A DNA stretch of 64,000 nucleotides, from assembly GCF_000411155.1 (NCBI RefSeq), contig NZ_KE150268.1:75794-139793 (forward strand), in the 5' to 3' direction. Below the pieces are notes generated by a model. The model was not told the DNA's origin, did no database searches, and saw only the letters and a list, made by a program, of their open reading frames with translations. Positions 8,065 to 17,262 of this stretch are shown here, in pieces. The position numbers were made by a program, and so were the translations under genes. This DNA comes from Gleimia europaea ACS-120-V-Col10b (GTDB lineage Bacteria; Actinomycetota; Actinomycetes; Actinomycetales; Actinomycetaceae). Position 1 is the stretch's first letter, and the number at the start of each line of letters is the position of its first letter.

Positions 8065-8628
8065 TCACCCGTCCAGGGGCTTGAGTATGGGCTCGCCCAA
8101 AATGAGGGCAAGCGGATTTAAATACTGGTGTTTGCTAATTTTCGCGCCCCAGTGCAAGCAGTCTGAGTCGTGACCGGCTTCCAGGTGGCCAACCACGTCG
8201 CCTGCCCGCACCACTGCATTGTTCGTGACTGCTGGAGCAACGGGCTCAAACGTGGAGCGCACCCCATTTGCGTGCCTAATCGAAACAACGTTGCGGTTGT
8301 AGAACTTGCCCGCGTACACCACTGTTCCGTCGGCTGGAGCGTGAATCGTGGCTCCTACACCGGGACAGATGTCCACGCCGCGGTGCCCGGATCTCCAGGG
8401 GCTTTCCGGCGGATCAAACAGGCGCCCGATAACCACGGGCGGCGCCACTGGCATTTGCCAAGAGATCACTGCGAAAGGGTCGTAGCCGCTCGTCAATAGG
8501 GGAGAAGGATAGTTACCGGCTTGCTCAAGGGCGTTGTTCACACCAACAAACGTGCCACCTGCATCAAGCATCGCACTGCCTGCCCCAAGGACGGTTAGTA
8601 GTGCCGCGAATCGATGTACTAAGTTCAT
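8065..8628 (-). CDS. Secreted M23 family metallopeptidase
   Basis: A LytM-like peptidase domain with zinc ligands HRGVD (His82, Asp86) and CLHWG (His159). The usual HxH is CxH here, as in many rpsB-adjacent actinobacterial relatives. The start at 8628 gives a signal-peptide-like N-terminus (MNLVHRFAALLTVLGAGSAM) and has TAACCT 7 nt before the ATG, consistent with a leaderless transcript. The frame is open for 41 more codons upstream (to 8751), but that extension is polar and would bury the signal sequence. Likely role: peptidoglycan hydrolysis or septal regulation outside the cell. It is convergent with xerC. Confidence 0.85.
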   Translation of the reverse strand: MNLVHRFAALLTVLGAGSAMLDAGGTFVGVNNALEQAGNYPSPLLTSGYDPFAVISWQMPVAPPVVIGRLFDPPESPWRSGHRGVDICPGVGATIHAPADGTVVYAGKFYNRNVVSIRHANGVRSTFEPVAPAVTNNAVVRAGDVVGHLEAGHDSDCLHWGAKISKHQYLNPLALILGEPILKPLDG

Positions 8629-8776
8629 GCGGGTTAGGTTATGAGCATGATTTGCGGGCGGCGCATACGAGGCGCGAGGATTGTGGATACGCCGGCTCTG
8701 ACCTTCCTGTGGAAATGCCCGTGTCGACGTGTTGTGTGAGCCGTGAAACATGTGGGAGCAAAAGGAGCTTTCGAAG

Positions 8777-8805
8777 TTCCCAAATGTCCAGCTTTTAGCT
8801 AGAAT
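8777..8805 (+). promoter_or_regulatory. Promoter of rpsB-tsf
   Basis: TTCCCA (8777-8782), a 17-nt spacer and TAGAAT (8800-8805), a good -10 box. It implies a ~170-nt 5' leader before rpsB. Confidence 0.55.
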
Positions 8806-8982
8806 CGACGCGGCACCTGCTTGCAGGTGACTATCGCGCGTCCAAATCCGTGTATGCGGCGTGGCCAGCTTCGGTCCCTTCGGGGTGCTGGCTCGTGGGC
8901 GCTAGGGCCTTAGGGCAGTAACTGTAATTTTGAGTGGCTTGGGCCGCTCTTGATTTGGTGCTTTGCACCGAGAGGAAGAGAC
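8806..8982 (+). promoter_or_regulatory. Structured leader of rpsB
   Basis: The leader contains the hairpin CACCTG-CTTG-CAGGTG (8814-8829) and a second one closed by GCCAGC (8864-8869) and GCTGGC (8887-8892), then GGTGC-TTT-GCACC just before the Shine-Dalgarno. S2 leaders regulated by S2 are known in other phyla; homology to them could not be tested. The whole 354-nt gap between the M23 gene and rpsB holds only this and the two divergent promoters. Confidence 0.4.
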
Positions 8983-9828
8983 ATGGCTGTTGTAACCATG
9001 CGTCAGCTTCTGGAAAGTGGTGTCCACTTTGGTCACCAGACCCGTCGCTGGAATCCGAAGATGAAGCGCTTCATCCTAACTGAGCGTAACGGCATCTACA
9101 TCATTGACCTGCAAAAGAGCGTCGAGGATATCGACAAGGCTTACGAGTTCGTGAAAGAAATGGTTGCTCACGGTGGCAACATTTTGTTTGTTGGCACGAA
9201 GAAGCAGGCTCAGGAAGCTATTGAAGAGCAGGCCGAGCGCGTCGGCATGCCTTACGTGAACCACCGTTGGCTTGGCGGGATGCTCACGAACTTCTCCACG
9301 GTTTCTAAGCGTTTGCAGCGCATGAAGGAGCTTGAGGAGATCGATTTCGCGGATGTTGCCGGTTCGGGTCACACCAAGAAGGAACTTCTCATGATGGAAC
9401 GTGAGAAGAACAAGCTCCAGCGTTCGCTGGGCGGTATTCGTGACATGGCTAAGCTTCCTTCGGCGATTTGGGTTGTTGATACCAACAAGGAACATCTCGC
9501 GATCGCTGAGGCTCGCAAGCTGAACATCCCGGTTGTGGCTGTGCTTGATACGAACTGTGATCCGGATGAGGTCGATTACGGCATTCCGGGTAACGATGAC
9601 GCTATCCGCGCTGTTGCGCTTTTGACCCGCGTGGTTGCCGATGCTTGTGCGGCGGGCCTTATGGCTCGTTCGGAGCGTCGCCAGAAGTCGGGCGTGGAGG
9701 ATGCCAGTGCGGAGCCGATGGCTGAGTGGGAGCGCGAGCTTCTTGAGAGCGCCGAAGGCGAGCAGAAGGCTGAAGAGGTCGATAAGGCTGAGGTGACTGC
9801 TGAAGAGCAGGCGCCGGAGGCTGAGTAA
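8983..9828 (+). CDS. rpsB: 30S ribosomal protein S2
   Basis: A 281-residue protein starting [18 protein letters not shown], with [33 protein letters not shown] and [15 protein letters not shown], all S2 signatures. S2 bridges the head and body of the 30S subunit. The C-terminus carries a long acidic Glu/Ala tail (about 245-281), as is usual in actinobacteria. ATG 8983 has GAGGAAGAG upstream; the frame is open 11 codons further upstream without support. tsf follows after 50 nt, giving the conserved rpsB-tsf operon. Confidence 0.97.
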   Translation: MAVVTMRQLLESGVHFGHQTRRWNPKMKRFILTERNGIYIIDLQKSVEDIDKAYEFVKEMVAHGGNILFVGTKKQAQEAIEEQAERVGMPYVNHRWLGGMLTNFSTVSKRLQRMKELEEIDFADVAGSGHTKKELLMMEREKNKLQRSLGGIRDMAKLPSAIWVVDTNKEHLAIAEARKLNIPVVAVLDTNCDPDEVDYGIPGNDDAIRAVALLTRVVADACAAGLMARSERRQKSGVEDASAEPMAEWERELLESAEGEQKAEEVDKAEVTAEEQAPEAE

Positions 9829-9878
9829 TCTAAGGCTGAGTAAGCCTTTCCACTAATACTTGAAGAGGAAAGATTTTC

Positions 9879-10709
9879 ATGGCGAACTACACTGCTGCCG
9901 ATGTTAAGGCTCTGCGCGAGCAGACCGGCGCGGGCATGATGGATGTTAAGAAGGCGCTTGACGAGGCCAACGGCGACAAAGAAAAGGCGATGGAGATCAT
10001 TCGTCTCGCTGGTCTGAAGTCGCTGTCGAAGCGCGAAGATCGGACGGCCGCTGCTGGCCTTATCGCTGGCGAGGTTGTGGACGGCAAGGTCGGTGTTATG
10101 GTCGAGGCGAATGCTGAGACTGATTTCGTGGTGAAGAATGAGAAGTTCATTGACTTTGCTGCGAAGGTTCTGGATGCAGCCGTGAAGAGTGGCGCAACTT
10201 CCACCGAGGCTCTGCTTGAGCAGTCTGCGGAGGATGGCACGGTCAAGGATCTGGTTGATGGCCTGGGTGCTGTTATTGGCGAGAAGATTGAGATCGGCAA
10301 GGTTGCCCGCATGGAGGGCGAGAACGTTGAGCTGTACCTCCACCACTCGTCGGCTGACCTGCCGGCGCAGGTTGGTGTGCTTGTAGCAACGGATGCGGCT
10401 GGCGCTGCGGTTGCTCGCGACATTGCGATGCACATTGCTGCGTTCTCTCCGCTTTACCTGGATCGCACCACGGTTCCGGCTGACGTTCTGGAGAAGGAGA
10501 AGGAAACCCTTACGAAGTTGACGCTTCAGGAGGGTAAGCCTGAGCACATTGTTCCGAAGATCGTTGAGGGTCGTTTGAACGCGTTCTACGCGGAAAATTG
10601 CCTGGTTGATCAGGATTACGCTCGCGATCCTTCGAAGAAGGTTGGCGACGTTCTGAAGGAGCACGGCGCTAAGGTCACGGACTTCGTTCGTTTCCACGTG
10701 GGCGCCTAG
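9879..10709 (+). CDS. tsf: Elongation factor Ts
   Basis: A 276-residue guanine nucleotide exchange factor for EF-Tu. The N-terminal UBA-like region has VKALREQTGAGMMDVKKAL; the core contains AEGLI-like AAGLIAGEV, NAETDFVVKNEKF and dimerisation segments. The ATG is preceded by GAGGAAAG. Length is typical. A strong hairpin terminator follows 13 nt downstream, separating the rpsB-tsf transcript from pyrH, although some read-through is possible because no U-tract follows. Confidence 0.97.
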   Translation: MANYTAADVKALREQTGAGMMDVKKALDEANGDKEKAMEIIRLAGLKSLSKREDRTAAAGLIAGEVVDGKVGVMVEANAETDFVVKNEKFIDFAAKVLDAAVKSGATSTEALLEQSAEDGTVKDLVDGLGAVIGEKIEIGKVARMEGENVELYLHHSSADLPAQVGVLVATDAAGAAVARDIAMHIAAFSPLYLDRTTVPADVLEKEKETLTKLTLQEGKPEHIVPKIVEGRLNAFYAENCLVDQDYARDPSKKVGDVLKEHGAKVTDFVRFHVGA

Positions 10710-10722
10710 TAAGTTCCCGATT

Positions 10723-10757
10723 GTAGCCCCGACCCTTGTTTGCAAGGGCGGGGCTAC
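10723..10757 (+). terminator. Terminator after tsf
   Basis: GTAGCCCC plus CCCTTG pair with CAAGGG plus GGGGCTAC across a TTTG loop: a 14-bp, GC-rich hairpin with one small internal bulge. No U-tract. Confidence 0.8.
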
Positions 10758-10825
10758 GGTCATATATCCGTTAAACTATGTGTTGAGTTAGTGCACCGCT
10801 TTTATTTGTGGAGGGTTTGCAGCTG

Positions 10826-11569
10826 ATGGCTGAGCAGTCTGGCGCCGGGCGGCGCGTTTTATTGAAGTTGTCTGGCGAGGTTTTCGGCGGCGGCAGTATT
10901 GGTCTTGATCCGTCCGTGGTGAACATGATTGCGGCGCAGATCGCGCAGGCGGTTCGCGACGGCGTCCAGGTTGCTGTGGTTGTTGGCGGTGGTAATTTCT
11001 TCCGCGGTGCAGAGCTGTCGCGCCACGGTTTGGATCGGGCGCGAGCTGACTACATGGGTATGCTCGGCACGGTGATGAATGCGCTTGCTCTCCAGGATTT
11101 CTTGGAGCAACAGGGCGTGTCTACGCGCGTGCAGTCCGCGATTTCGATGAGGCAGGTTGCCGAGCCTTATATTCCGCTGCGTGCGATCCGTCATTTGGAA
11201 AAGGGACGCGTCGTCGTGTTTGGTGCGGGCGCGGGCTTGCCGTATTTCTCGACGGACACGGTGTCGGCGCAGAGGGCGCTAGAGACCCGCTGTTCGGAGC
11301 TACTGGTGGCAAAGAACGGGGTGGACGGCATTTACACCGCTGATCCGCGGGTGGAGCCAAATGCGAAGCGTCTTGATCACGTGACGTATTCGGATGCGCT
11401 TGCGCGCGGGTTGAAGGTGGTTGATGCGGCGGCGTTCTCGCTGTGTCAGGAAAACAGCCTTAACATGCGTGTGTTTGGCATGAATGAGCCGGGCAATGTT
11501 ACCGACGCTCTGCTTGGGAAGAAGATCGGTACGTTGGTAACTAATGACAATTCCGAGAAGGAGAACTAA
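10826..11569 (+). CDS. pyrH: Uridylate kinase
   Basis: Bacterial UMP kinase makes UDP from UMP and ATP. The amino-acid-kinase fold shows [13 protein letters not shown] (phosphate-binding Lys and Gly), [25 protein letters not shown] and [13 protein letters not shown]. Length ~247 residues is standard. ATG 10826 is chosen by homology, with GGAGGG 10 nt upstream; the frame also contains an in-frame GTG at 10808. TAAACT (10772-10777) is a possible -10 box. The stop is 3 nt before frr, and the frr ribosome site lies in the pyrH 3' end, so the two are coupled. Confidence 0.95.
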   Translation: MAEQSGAGRRVLLKLSGEVFGGGSIGLDPSVVNMIAAQIAQAVRDGVQVAVVVGGGNFFRGAELSRHGLDRARADYMGMLGTVMNALALQDFLEQQGVSTRVQSAISMRQVAEPYIPLRAIRHLEKGRVVVFGAGAGLPYFSTDTVSAQRALETRCSELLVAKNGVDGIYTADPRVEPNAKRLDHVTYSDALARGLKVVDAAAFSLCQENSLNMRVFGMNEPGNVTDALLGKKIGTLVTNDNSEKEN

Positions 11570-11572
11570 GAA

Positions 11573-12130
11573 ATGATCGAAGATGCTCTACTTGAGGCCG
11601 AAGATGGCATGGAGCGTGCTATCTCAGCTACGAAGAAGGATTTCGGCAACATTCGTACGGGCCGCGCTAATCCGGAAATGTTTAACTCCATTCTCGTGGA
11701 GTACTACGGGGCGATGACCCCGTTGCAGCAGCTCGCTTCGGTGCAGATTCCGGAGGCTCGTATGGTGCTGGTAAGCCCATATGATCGTGGTTCAGTACAG
11801 GCCATTATTCAAGCGATTCGCGATGCAGATCTGGGTATTAACCCAACGGATGACGGCAACCTGATTCGTTGCACGTTGCCGGCGCTCACTGAGGAGCGTC
11901 GCCGCGATTATGTGAAGCAGGCCCGTACCCGCGCGGAGGAGGGTCGCATTTCGATCCGTAACGAGCGTCGTCGCGCTAAGGAAGAGCTTGAGCGGATTAA
12001 GAAGGACGGCGAGGCCGGCGAGGACGAGGTAGAGCGCGGTGAAAAGCAGCTTGAGGATCTGACGAAGAAGTTTGTGGCTCTTGTTGACGCCGAGTTGGAA
12101 GCCAAGGAAAAGGATCTGATGACCGTTTAA
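11573..12130 (+). CDS. frr: Ribosome recycling factor
   Basis: A 185-residue all-helix plus small-domain protein that, with EF-G, splits post-termination ribosomes. Signatures: MERAISATKKDFGNIRTGRA near the N-terminus and LPALTEERRRDYVKQA in the middle, followed by the long charged helix RRRAKEELERIKKDG. The ATG follows pyrH after 3 nt with GAGAAGGAG overlapping the pyrH end. cdsA follows after 13 nt. The order pyrH-frr-cdsA is conserved across bacteria. Confidence 0.97.
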   Translation: MIEDALLEAEDGMERAISATKKDFGNIRTGRANPEMFNSILVEYYGAMTPLQQLASVQIPEARMVLVSPYDRGSVQAIIQAIRDADLGINPTDDGNLIRCTLPALTEERRRDYVKQARTRAEEGRISIRNERRRAKEELERIKKDGEAGEDEVERGEKQLEDLTKKFVALVDAELEAKEKDLMTV

Positions 12131-12143
12131 TGCGGTAAGTAGG

Positions 12144-13019
12144 ATGTCTGTGGATTTTAGACGTATTACCCATCCGGGGCCCACCAAAAACTATGAACCG
12201 CTACCATCATCGGGGCGGGCGGGGCGTAATCTTCCTGCTGCGGTCGGTGTGGGGGTTGGTTTAGCGGCGCTGTTCCTTGCGGTCCTGTTCATTTCGAACG
12301 AGGCTTTTGTGGTGCTGGTATCCGTTGCAGTGGTGCTGGCTTTGTGGGAACTGGCGGGAGCTTTCGCCCGAAAGAATCGCGAGATTGTGCTTCCGCTAGC
12401 CTGGGTTGGCGGCGTTGGCATGGTTGTGTGCGCCCATTTTTTGGGTTTGGAGGCCGTGCTGGGGGCACTGACGGTGACGGTGTTCGCCGTGGCGGTGTGG
12501 AAGCTGTTGGATGGGCGTAGTCCGCAGGCGATGCTAGACATCATGGTGACGACGTTTGCGCTGATTTATGTGGCGTTGCTGGCGTCGTTTGTGGTGTTGA
12601 TTTTAGATTCTCCGGGCGCGCAGGCGGCTGTGATCACTTGGGTTTTGCTAAGTGTTGCTAACGATACGGGCGGCTGGGCGTTTGGAATTATGTGGGGTAA
12701 GCACCCGATGGCTCCAAAGATTTCCCCAAAGAAGTCGTGGGAGGGTTTTGCTGGGTCGCTGGTGTTCTCGGTTGCGGCTGGGATTGGCGGCATGGTTTGG
12801 CTTGGTGGCGCCTGGTGGCTTGGCATCCCGCTGGCATTGCTCACCACGGTTGCAGGAACTTTCGGTGACCTGATCGAGTCGTTGATCAAACGCGATGTTG
12901 GTTTGAAGGACATGTCAAACATGTTGCCGGGCCACGGTGGTTTGATGGATCGGCTCGATTCGCTGTTGATGACGGCTCCGGTGGTTTATTTCTTCTTGAA
13001 GGTGGCTATGCAATGGTAG
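12144..13019 (+). CDS. cdsA: Phosphatidate cytidylyltransferase (CDP-diacylglycerol synthase)
   Basis: An integral membrane enzyme making CDP-diacylglycerol from phosphatidic acid and CTP, the entry to phospholipid synthesis. The first ~30 residues are polar (proline-rich), then about eight hydrophobic segments follow. The CdsA signature is at the C-terminus: [17 protein letters not shown] and [15 protein letters not shown]. The protein has 291 residues. The gene overlaps rlmN by 7 nt, so the rlmN start lies within it. Confidence 0.93.
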   Translation: MSVDFRRITHPGPTKNYEPLPSSGRAGRNLPAAVGVGVGLAALFLAVLFISNEAFVVLVSVAVVLALWELAGAFARKNREIVLPLAWVGGVGMVVCAHFLGLEAVLGALTVTVFAVAVWKLLDGRSPQAMLDIMVTTFALIYVALLASFVVLILDSPGAQAAVITWVLLSVANDTGGWAFGIMWGKHPMAPKISPKKSWEGFAGSLVFSVAAGIGGMVWLGGAWWLGIPLALLTTVAGTFGDLIESLIKRDVGLKDMSNMLPGHGGLMDRLDSLLMTAPVVYFFLKVAMQW

Positions 13020-14215
13020 ATGCAGGCAAACGCGCCGGCCGCCAGGTAATGCCAACGGATCAGGCGCCAGAGGGGGCGAAGACACCGGATGCGAAACCGA
13101 TTTTATCGTTCGCTCCGCGACGGCGAGGAAAGCCGCCAGCGCATTTGGCGGATATAGATTTCGAGGAGCGCGGTAGCGTCCTCGTGGAACAGGGGTTGCC
13201 TAAGTTTCGGGCAGATCAGTTGTCGCGGCATTACTTCCAGCGTCACATCGCGGATCCCGCGCAGATGAGTGACCTGCCAAAGAACATGGTGGAGAGGGTC
13301 GAGAAGTCGCTAATGCCGGGGTTGATCAAGAAAGTTCACACCTTGGCAACGGATGACGGGAAGACGCTGAAGCACCTGTGGGAGCTTTACGATGGGGCGC
13401 GAGTGGAGTCGGTGCTCATGCGTTACCCGGGACGCACCACGCTGTGCATATCCAGTCAGGCTGGTTGCGGCATGGCGTGCCCATTTTGTGCAACGGGCCA
13501 GATGGGGCTGACGCGTAACCTGTCTACTGCGGAGATCATCGAGCAGGTGCGCATGGCGCACGTGGCGTGCGAGAACGGTGAGCTTGCGGGTGGTCCAACC
13601 CACCTTTCGAACGTGGTGTTCATGGGGATGGGCGAGCCGCTGGCGAACTATCGCTGCATTGTACAGGCGCTTAAGCGCATGACGGATGAGCCGCCGCGTG
13701 GCTTCGGTATGTCAGCGCGAGGAATAACCGTGTCCACGGTCGGCCTCGTGCCAGGAATTGATAAGCTTGCGCAGCTGGGACTTCCCGTTACTTTGGCGGT
13801 TTCGCTGCATGCGCCTGACGATGAGCTACGCGATGAGCTCATTCCAATCAACTCGCGTTGGAAGGTTGGAGAACTACTAGATGCGGCGCGGCGCTACTTT
13901 GTAAGGACAGGCCGGCGCGTGTCGATCGAGTACGCGCTTATTAAAGATATGAACGATCACGCGTGGCGGGCGCAGCTTCTAGCTGACGAGCTGAATAAGC
14001 GCGGGCACGGCTGGGTACACGTGAATCCGATTCCGCTGAATCCAACTCCGGATTCGATTTGGACTGCATCATCGCCGCGCGTAATGAAAGAATTCGTTGA
14101 AACACTGCGTGAAAACGGGATTACAACAACCATTCGTGATACACGTGGATCAGATATTGACGGGGCATGTGGCCAGTTGGCTACCTCGGTAAAGAATCAA
14201 GAGGAGCGTCAGTAA
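13013..14215 (+). CDS. rlmN: Dual-specificity 23S rRNA/tRNA adenine-C2 methyltransferase
   Basis: This radical-SAM enzyme methylates A2503 of 23S rRNA and A37 of some tRNAs. The 4Fe-4S motif CGMACPFC (Cys152, 156, 159) follows [36 protein letters not shown] and HVNPIPLNP are family blocks; the C-terminal methyl-carrier Cys386 lies in DIDGACGQL. The protein has 400 residues, slightly long because of a ~40-residue Lys/Arg/Pro-rich N-terminal extension. The start overlaps cdsA and the stop TAA shares its last A with the next ATG. Confidence 0.95.
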   Translation: MVDAGKRAGRQVMPTDQAPEGAKTPDAKPILSFAPRRRGKPPAHLADIDFEERGSVLVEQGLPKFRADQLSRHYFQRHIADPAQMSDLPKNMVERVEKSLMPGLIKKVHTLATDDGKTLKHLWELYDGARVESVLMRYPGRTTLCISSQAGCGMACPFCATGQMGLTRNLSTAEIIEQVRMAHVACENGELAGGPTHLSNVVFMGMGEPLANYRCIVQALKRMTDEPPRGFGMSARGITVSTVGLVPGIDKLAQLGLPVTLAVSLHAPDDELRDELIPINSRWKVGELLDAARRYFVRTGRRVSIEYALIKDMNDHAWRAQLLADELNKRGHGWVHVNPIPLNPTPDSIWTASSPRVMKEFVETLRENGITTTIRDTRGSDIDGACGQLATSVKNQEERQ

Positions 14216-14769
14216 TGAGTAACTTTTTCCCAACAGTGGGTTTTTTCCGCAAGGGCTATAACAAGGAAGAAGTCGATGCGTTCTTTCAGCAGGCGCGTGC
14301 CGCGTATGAAGGCGACCGACCGAGCGGGGGAATCACTTCTGAGCAGGTTCGGCGCACGGTTTTCACGCTAAAGCGACGCGGCTATAACCCGGCTGTGGTG
14401 GATGCGGCACTGGATCGTTTGGAGTCGGCTTTCATCTCAAGTGAGCGCGCGAATCACGTGGCGGTTAATGGCGAGGACGTGTGGTTGGATCACGTGGCTG
14501 ACCGTGCAACTACGCTGTATCCGCGCTTGGTTCGCCCCGTTGGTAGCCGTTTTGCACATCCGGAGGCAAAAGAGCGCGGCTACCGGGTTGAGGAGGTGGA
14601 CGCGTTTTTGGATCGGATCGCAAGTTTCTTTGATAACGAAGAGAAGCTCACGGCTGATGAGATTCGCCAGGTGACGTTCCCGGCCGCGAAGGGCGACGAC
14701 GCTTACCTCGAGGGCCCTGTGGATGCGTATTTGTCGCGCGCAATCGATATTCTCTTGTCGATCGAGTAG
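14215..14769 (+). CDS. DivIVA-motif (DivI1A domain) repeat protein
   Basis: A 184-residue soluble protein made of about four copies of a short motif of the form GYxxxEVDAFLDR. The clearest are FFRKGYNKEEVDAFF (about 11-24), LKRRGYNPAVVDAALDRL (52-69), KERGYRVEEVDAFLDRI (119-135) and a degenerate copy ending EGPVDAYLSRAIDILL (167-181). The motif is that of the DivI1A family related to DivIVA/Wag31, but the long coiled coil of true DivIVA is absent. The start shares one base with the rlmN stop (TAATG). A role at the cell pole or in cell-wall synthesis is inferred only from the motif. Confidence 0.8.
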   Translation: MSNFFPTVGFFRKGYNKEEVDAFFQQARAAYEGDRPSGGITSEQVRRTVFTLKRRGYNPAVVDAALDRLESAFISSERANHVAVNGEDVWLDHVADRATTLYPRLVRPVGSRFAHPEAKERGYRVEEVDAFLDRIASFFDNEEKLTADEIRQVTFPAAKGDDAYLEGPVDAYLSRAIDILLSIE

Positions 14770-14771
14770 TC

Positions 14772-15974
14772 ATGTCTTGCCGTCTTTCTCTTCTTGGTTC
14801 TACGGGTTCTATTGGAACGCAGGCGCTGGACGTGGTGCGCGCGAATCCCACGATTGTCCGGGTCGAGGCTCTGGCGGCGGGCGGGTCTAATGTTGACCTG
14901 TTGCTCGAGCAGGCGCAGGAGTTCCAGCCTCGTGTAATCGCTGTGGCTTCTGGCAATGAGGCCGCTATTGCTAGCGAAATGCGTGAGCGCGGCATTGAGG
15001 CTGAACTTTGGGTGGGTGCGGACGCGATTGTGAGCGCCGCAGGCATGCTGGATGATGACGGCATTGTGCTGAACGGCGTGACGGGCGGCGTGGGCTTGCA
15101 ACCCACGTTGGCGGCGCTACGATCGGGCGCCCGTTTGGCGTTGGCGAACAAAGAGTCGCTGGTCGTGGGCGCCCCACTAGTCCGGGCGGCGATGCGTCGG
15201 CCAGGCCAGATCCTGCCGGTCGATTCGGAGCATTCTGCGATTTTCCAGTGTTTGGTTCCAGGCCGCCACGAGAAGGGCCTTACCTCTCCGGTTGTAACGG
15301 GTAGGTCAGAGGTAGGCCACCTGGTTCTCACGGCTTCGGGAGGTCCGTTCCGCGGTAAGAAGCGCGCTGATTTACGCCATGTTAGCGCCGCGCAGGCGCT
15401 TAATCACCCCACTTGGGATATGGGTCCGGTGGTCACGATCAATTCGTCGACGCTGATGAATAAGGGGTTGGAACTGATTGAGGCGCACGTTCTGTTTGAT
15501 ATCGATCCGAGCGATATTAAGGCCGTGGTTCACCCGCAGTCGATTGTGCATTCGATGGTGACATTTAAGGATGGAGCCACGATTGCACAGGCGTCGCCGC
15601 CCGATATGCGCTTGCCTATCGCGCTGTCCCTGTCGTGGCCGCAACGTTTGGAACACGTGCAGCAGTCGGTGAAGTGGGATGAAGGCGCGAGCTGGACGTT
15701 TGAACCCGTGGATAACGAAACATTCCCGGCACTGAACTTGGCTCGGGCCGCAGTTAGTGCCTCGCCCACACATCCGAGCGTCATGAACGCTTCCAACGAG
15801 GTGTGTGTGGACGCCTTCATTCATGGGGATCTGCCGTATCTAGACATCGTGGATACGGTTGCGAAGGTAACTGAGGCGCACGAGGGTGTTGCTGAGCCTG
15901 ATCTTGATGACATTTTAAACGCCGAGGCGTGGGCACGCGCAAAGACGAAGGAACTTATTGGAGGCCGCGTTTGA
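14772..15974 (+). CDS. dxr: 1-deoxy-D-xylulose 5-phosphate reductoisomerase
   Basis: The second enzyme of the MEP isoprenoid pathway, converting DXP to MEP with NADPH. Residues 8-14 GSTGSIG form the nucleotide-binding loop; LANKESLVVG, PVDSEHSAIFQCL, LTASGGPFR and HPTWDMGPVVTINSSTLMNK are substrate and metal-binding blocks. Length 400 is typical. ATG follows the previous stop by 2 nt. Two further steps are nearby: rip overlaps the 3' end and ispG, a later MEP enzyme, follows. Confidence 0.96.
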   Translation: MSCRLSLLGSTGSIGTQALDVVRANPTIVRVEALAAGGSNVDLLLEQAQEFQPRVIAVASGNEAAIASEMRERGIEAELWVGADAIVSAAGMLDDDGIVLNGVTGGVGLQPTLAALRSGARLALANKESLVVGAPLVRAAMRRPGQILPVDSEHSAIFQCLVPGRHEKGLTSPVVTGRSEVGHLVLTASGGPFRGKKRADLRHVSAAQALNHPTWDMGPVVTINSSTLMNKGLELIEAHVLFDIDPSDIKAVVHPQSIVHSMVTFKDGATIAQASPPDMRLPIALSLSWPQRLEHVQQSVKWDEGASWTFEPVDNETFPALNLARAAVSASPTHPSVMNASNEVCVDAFIHGDLPYLDIVDTVAKVTEAHEGVAEPDLDDILNAEAWARAKTKELIGGRV

Positions 15975-17206
15975 GTTACGCGATCGGCATTTTGCTCACG
16001 ATTGTGGCGCTGATGATTTCGGTTGCCCTGCATGAGCTTGGCCATATGATTCCAGCCAAAAAGTTCGGCGTTTACGTGCCGCAGTACATGGTGGGGTTTG
16101 GCCCAACTTTGTACTCGAGGCAGGTTGGAGACACCGAGTATGGGGTGAAAGCGATCCTGCTTGGCGGCTACGTGCGTTTGGCAGGAATGTACGCTCCGGC
16201 GCGTGAGGGCGTGAAGCTGACCAACCGCAAGGGGCAGATGACGCTCGCGCAGGAGGCCCGCTTGGCCTCGGCAGAAGAGTTGCCTAAGGGCCGCGAATCT
16301 CAGGCGTTCTACAACCTGTCGGTGCCGAAGAAACTCGCGGTAATGCTGGGCGGGCCGATAACTAACTTGCTGCTCGCCATCGTGCTTTTTGCGATAATTG
16401 TGCTTGGTTTCGGCTTCAATGTGGCGACAACTACGTTGGATCAGGTTCCCCAATGTATTGGCACAACTTCGCAAACGTGTACAAAGCAGAATCCGAAGTC
16501 CCCGGCTTACGAGGCGGGTTTGCGTGCGGGTGACAAGATCGTGTCTTGGGGGCCGGTGCAGGCAAGTTCGTGGGATGACGTTGTGAACGCTATTGAGCAT
16601 CAGGACGGCGCGGCAAAGGTTGTGGTTCAGCGTGACGGAGTGTTGCAAGAGTTTGATGTGACCCCGGTGCAGGTGGGAGAGCGCAAGGTTGCTGGCATCA
16701 TCTCTAAGGTGGAGCGTGAGCGCGGCACTCTCGGCGACGTCGGTGACATTACTTGGCAGACCTTTAAGGGCACGGCATCGATTGTGCTCGTATTGCCGCG
16801 CGCTGTGTGGGACGTGGGAGTCCAGCTGTTCACGGATGCTCCTCGAGATCCGAATTCGGTGCTGTCAGTGGTGGGCGTTGGCCGGATTGCGGGTGAGGTG
16901 TCGGCAGAGCAGGGCGTTGGAGTGGCCGACCGGGCCATGCTTTTGCTGAGCTTGTGGGCTTCCTTGAACATGGCACTGTTCGTGTTTAACTTAATCCCCC
17001 TGCCGCCACTGGATGGGGGACACGTGGCGGGTGCGCTCTGGGAGGGACTGCGCCGGACTTTCAACCGCGTTACGGGCCGGCCGGATCCGGGGCCTGCGGA
17101 TACGGCTCGCATGGTGCCGGTGTCGTACGTGATTTTTGTTTTGCTGATGGCCATGACTGTGTTGCTCATTGTGGCCGATATTATTAAGCCGATTAGCCTA
17201 GTCTAG
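15971..17206 (+). CDS. rip: Site-2 protease family zinc metalloprotease (Rip1/RseP type)
   Basis: A membrane-embedded M50 protease that cleaves substrates such as anti-sigma factors within the membrane. HELGH (21-25) in the first membrane helix gives the zinc site, the PDZ domain is central (YEAGLRAGDKIVSWG), and LDGGH (about 347-351) supplies the third ligand. A TTG at 15971 overlapping the dxr stop is preferred, since it gives MSYAIGILLTIVALMISVAL and has GGAGG upstream; the longer frame would add a polar peptide inside dxr. The length is then 411 residues. Confidence 0.9.
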   Translation: MSYAIGILLTIVALMISVALHELGHMIPAKKFGVYVPQYMVGFGPTLYSRQVGDTEYGVKAILLGGYVRLAGMYAPAREGVKLTNRKGQMTLAQEARLASAEELPKGRESQAFYNLSVPKKLAVMLGGPITNLLLAIVLFAIIVLGFGFNVATTTLDQVPQCIGTTSQTCTKQNPKSPAYEAGLRAGDKIVSWGPVQASSWDDVVNAIEHQDGAAKVVVQRDGVLQEFDVTPVQVGERKVAGIISKVERERGTLGDVGDITWQTFKGTASIVLVLPRAVWDVGVQLFTDAPRDPNSVLSVVGVGRIAGEVSAEQGVGVADRAMLLLSLWASLNMALFVFNLIPLPPLDGGHVAGALWEGLRRTFNRVTGRPDPGPADTARMVPVSYVIFVLLMAMTVLLIVADIIKPISLV

Positions 17207-17222
17207 GAACTGTTAATAGTTT

Positions 17223-17249
17223 GCCAGGAATCACCTGGCGCTGATTTTT
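17223..17249 (+). terminator. Weak hairpin between rip and ispG
   Basis: GCCAGG-AATCA-CCTGGC, then GCTGATTTTT. The stem is only 6 bp and the T-run begins 4 nt after it, so it may be a partial terminator or pause site rather than a full stop. Confidence 0.4.
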
Positions 17250-17262
17250 GGGAGATGTCATC

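Noticed and set aside
9576..10763. Long open frame on the minus strand over the rpsB 3' end and tsf (395 codons)
   Set aside because: It is antisense to two certain genes, has low-complexity composition with no recognisable domain, and reflects codon bias of the sense genes.
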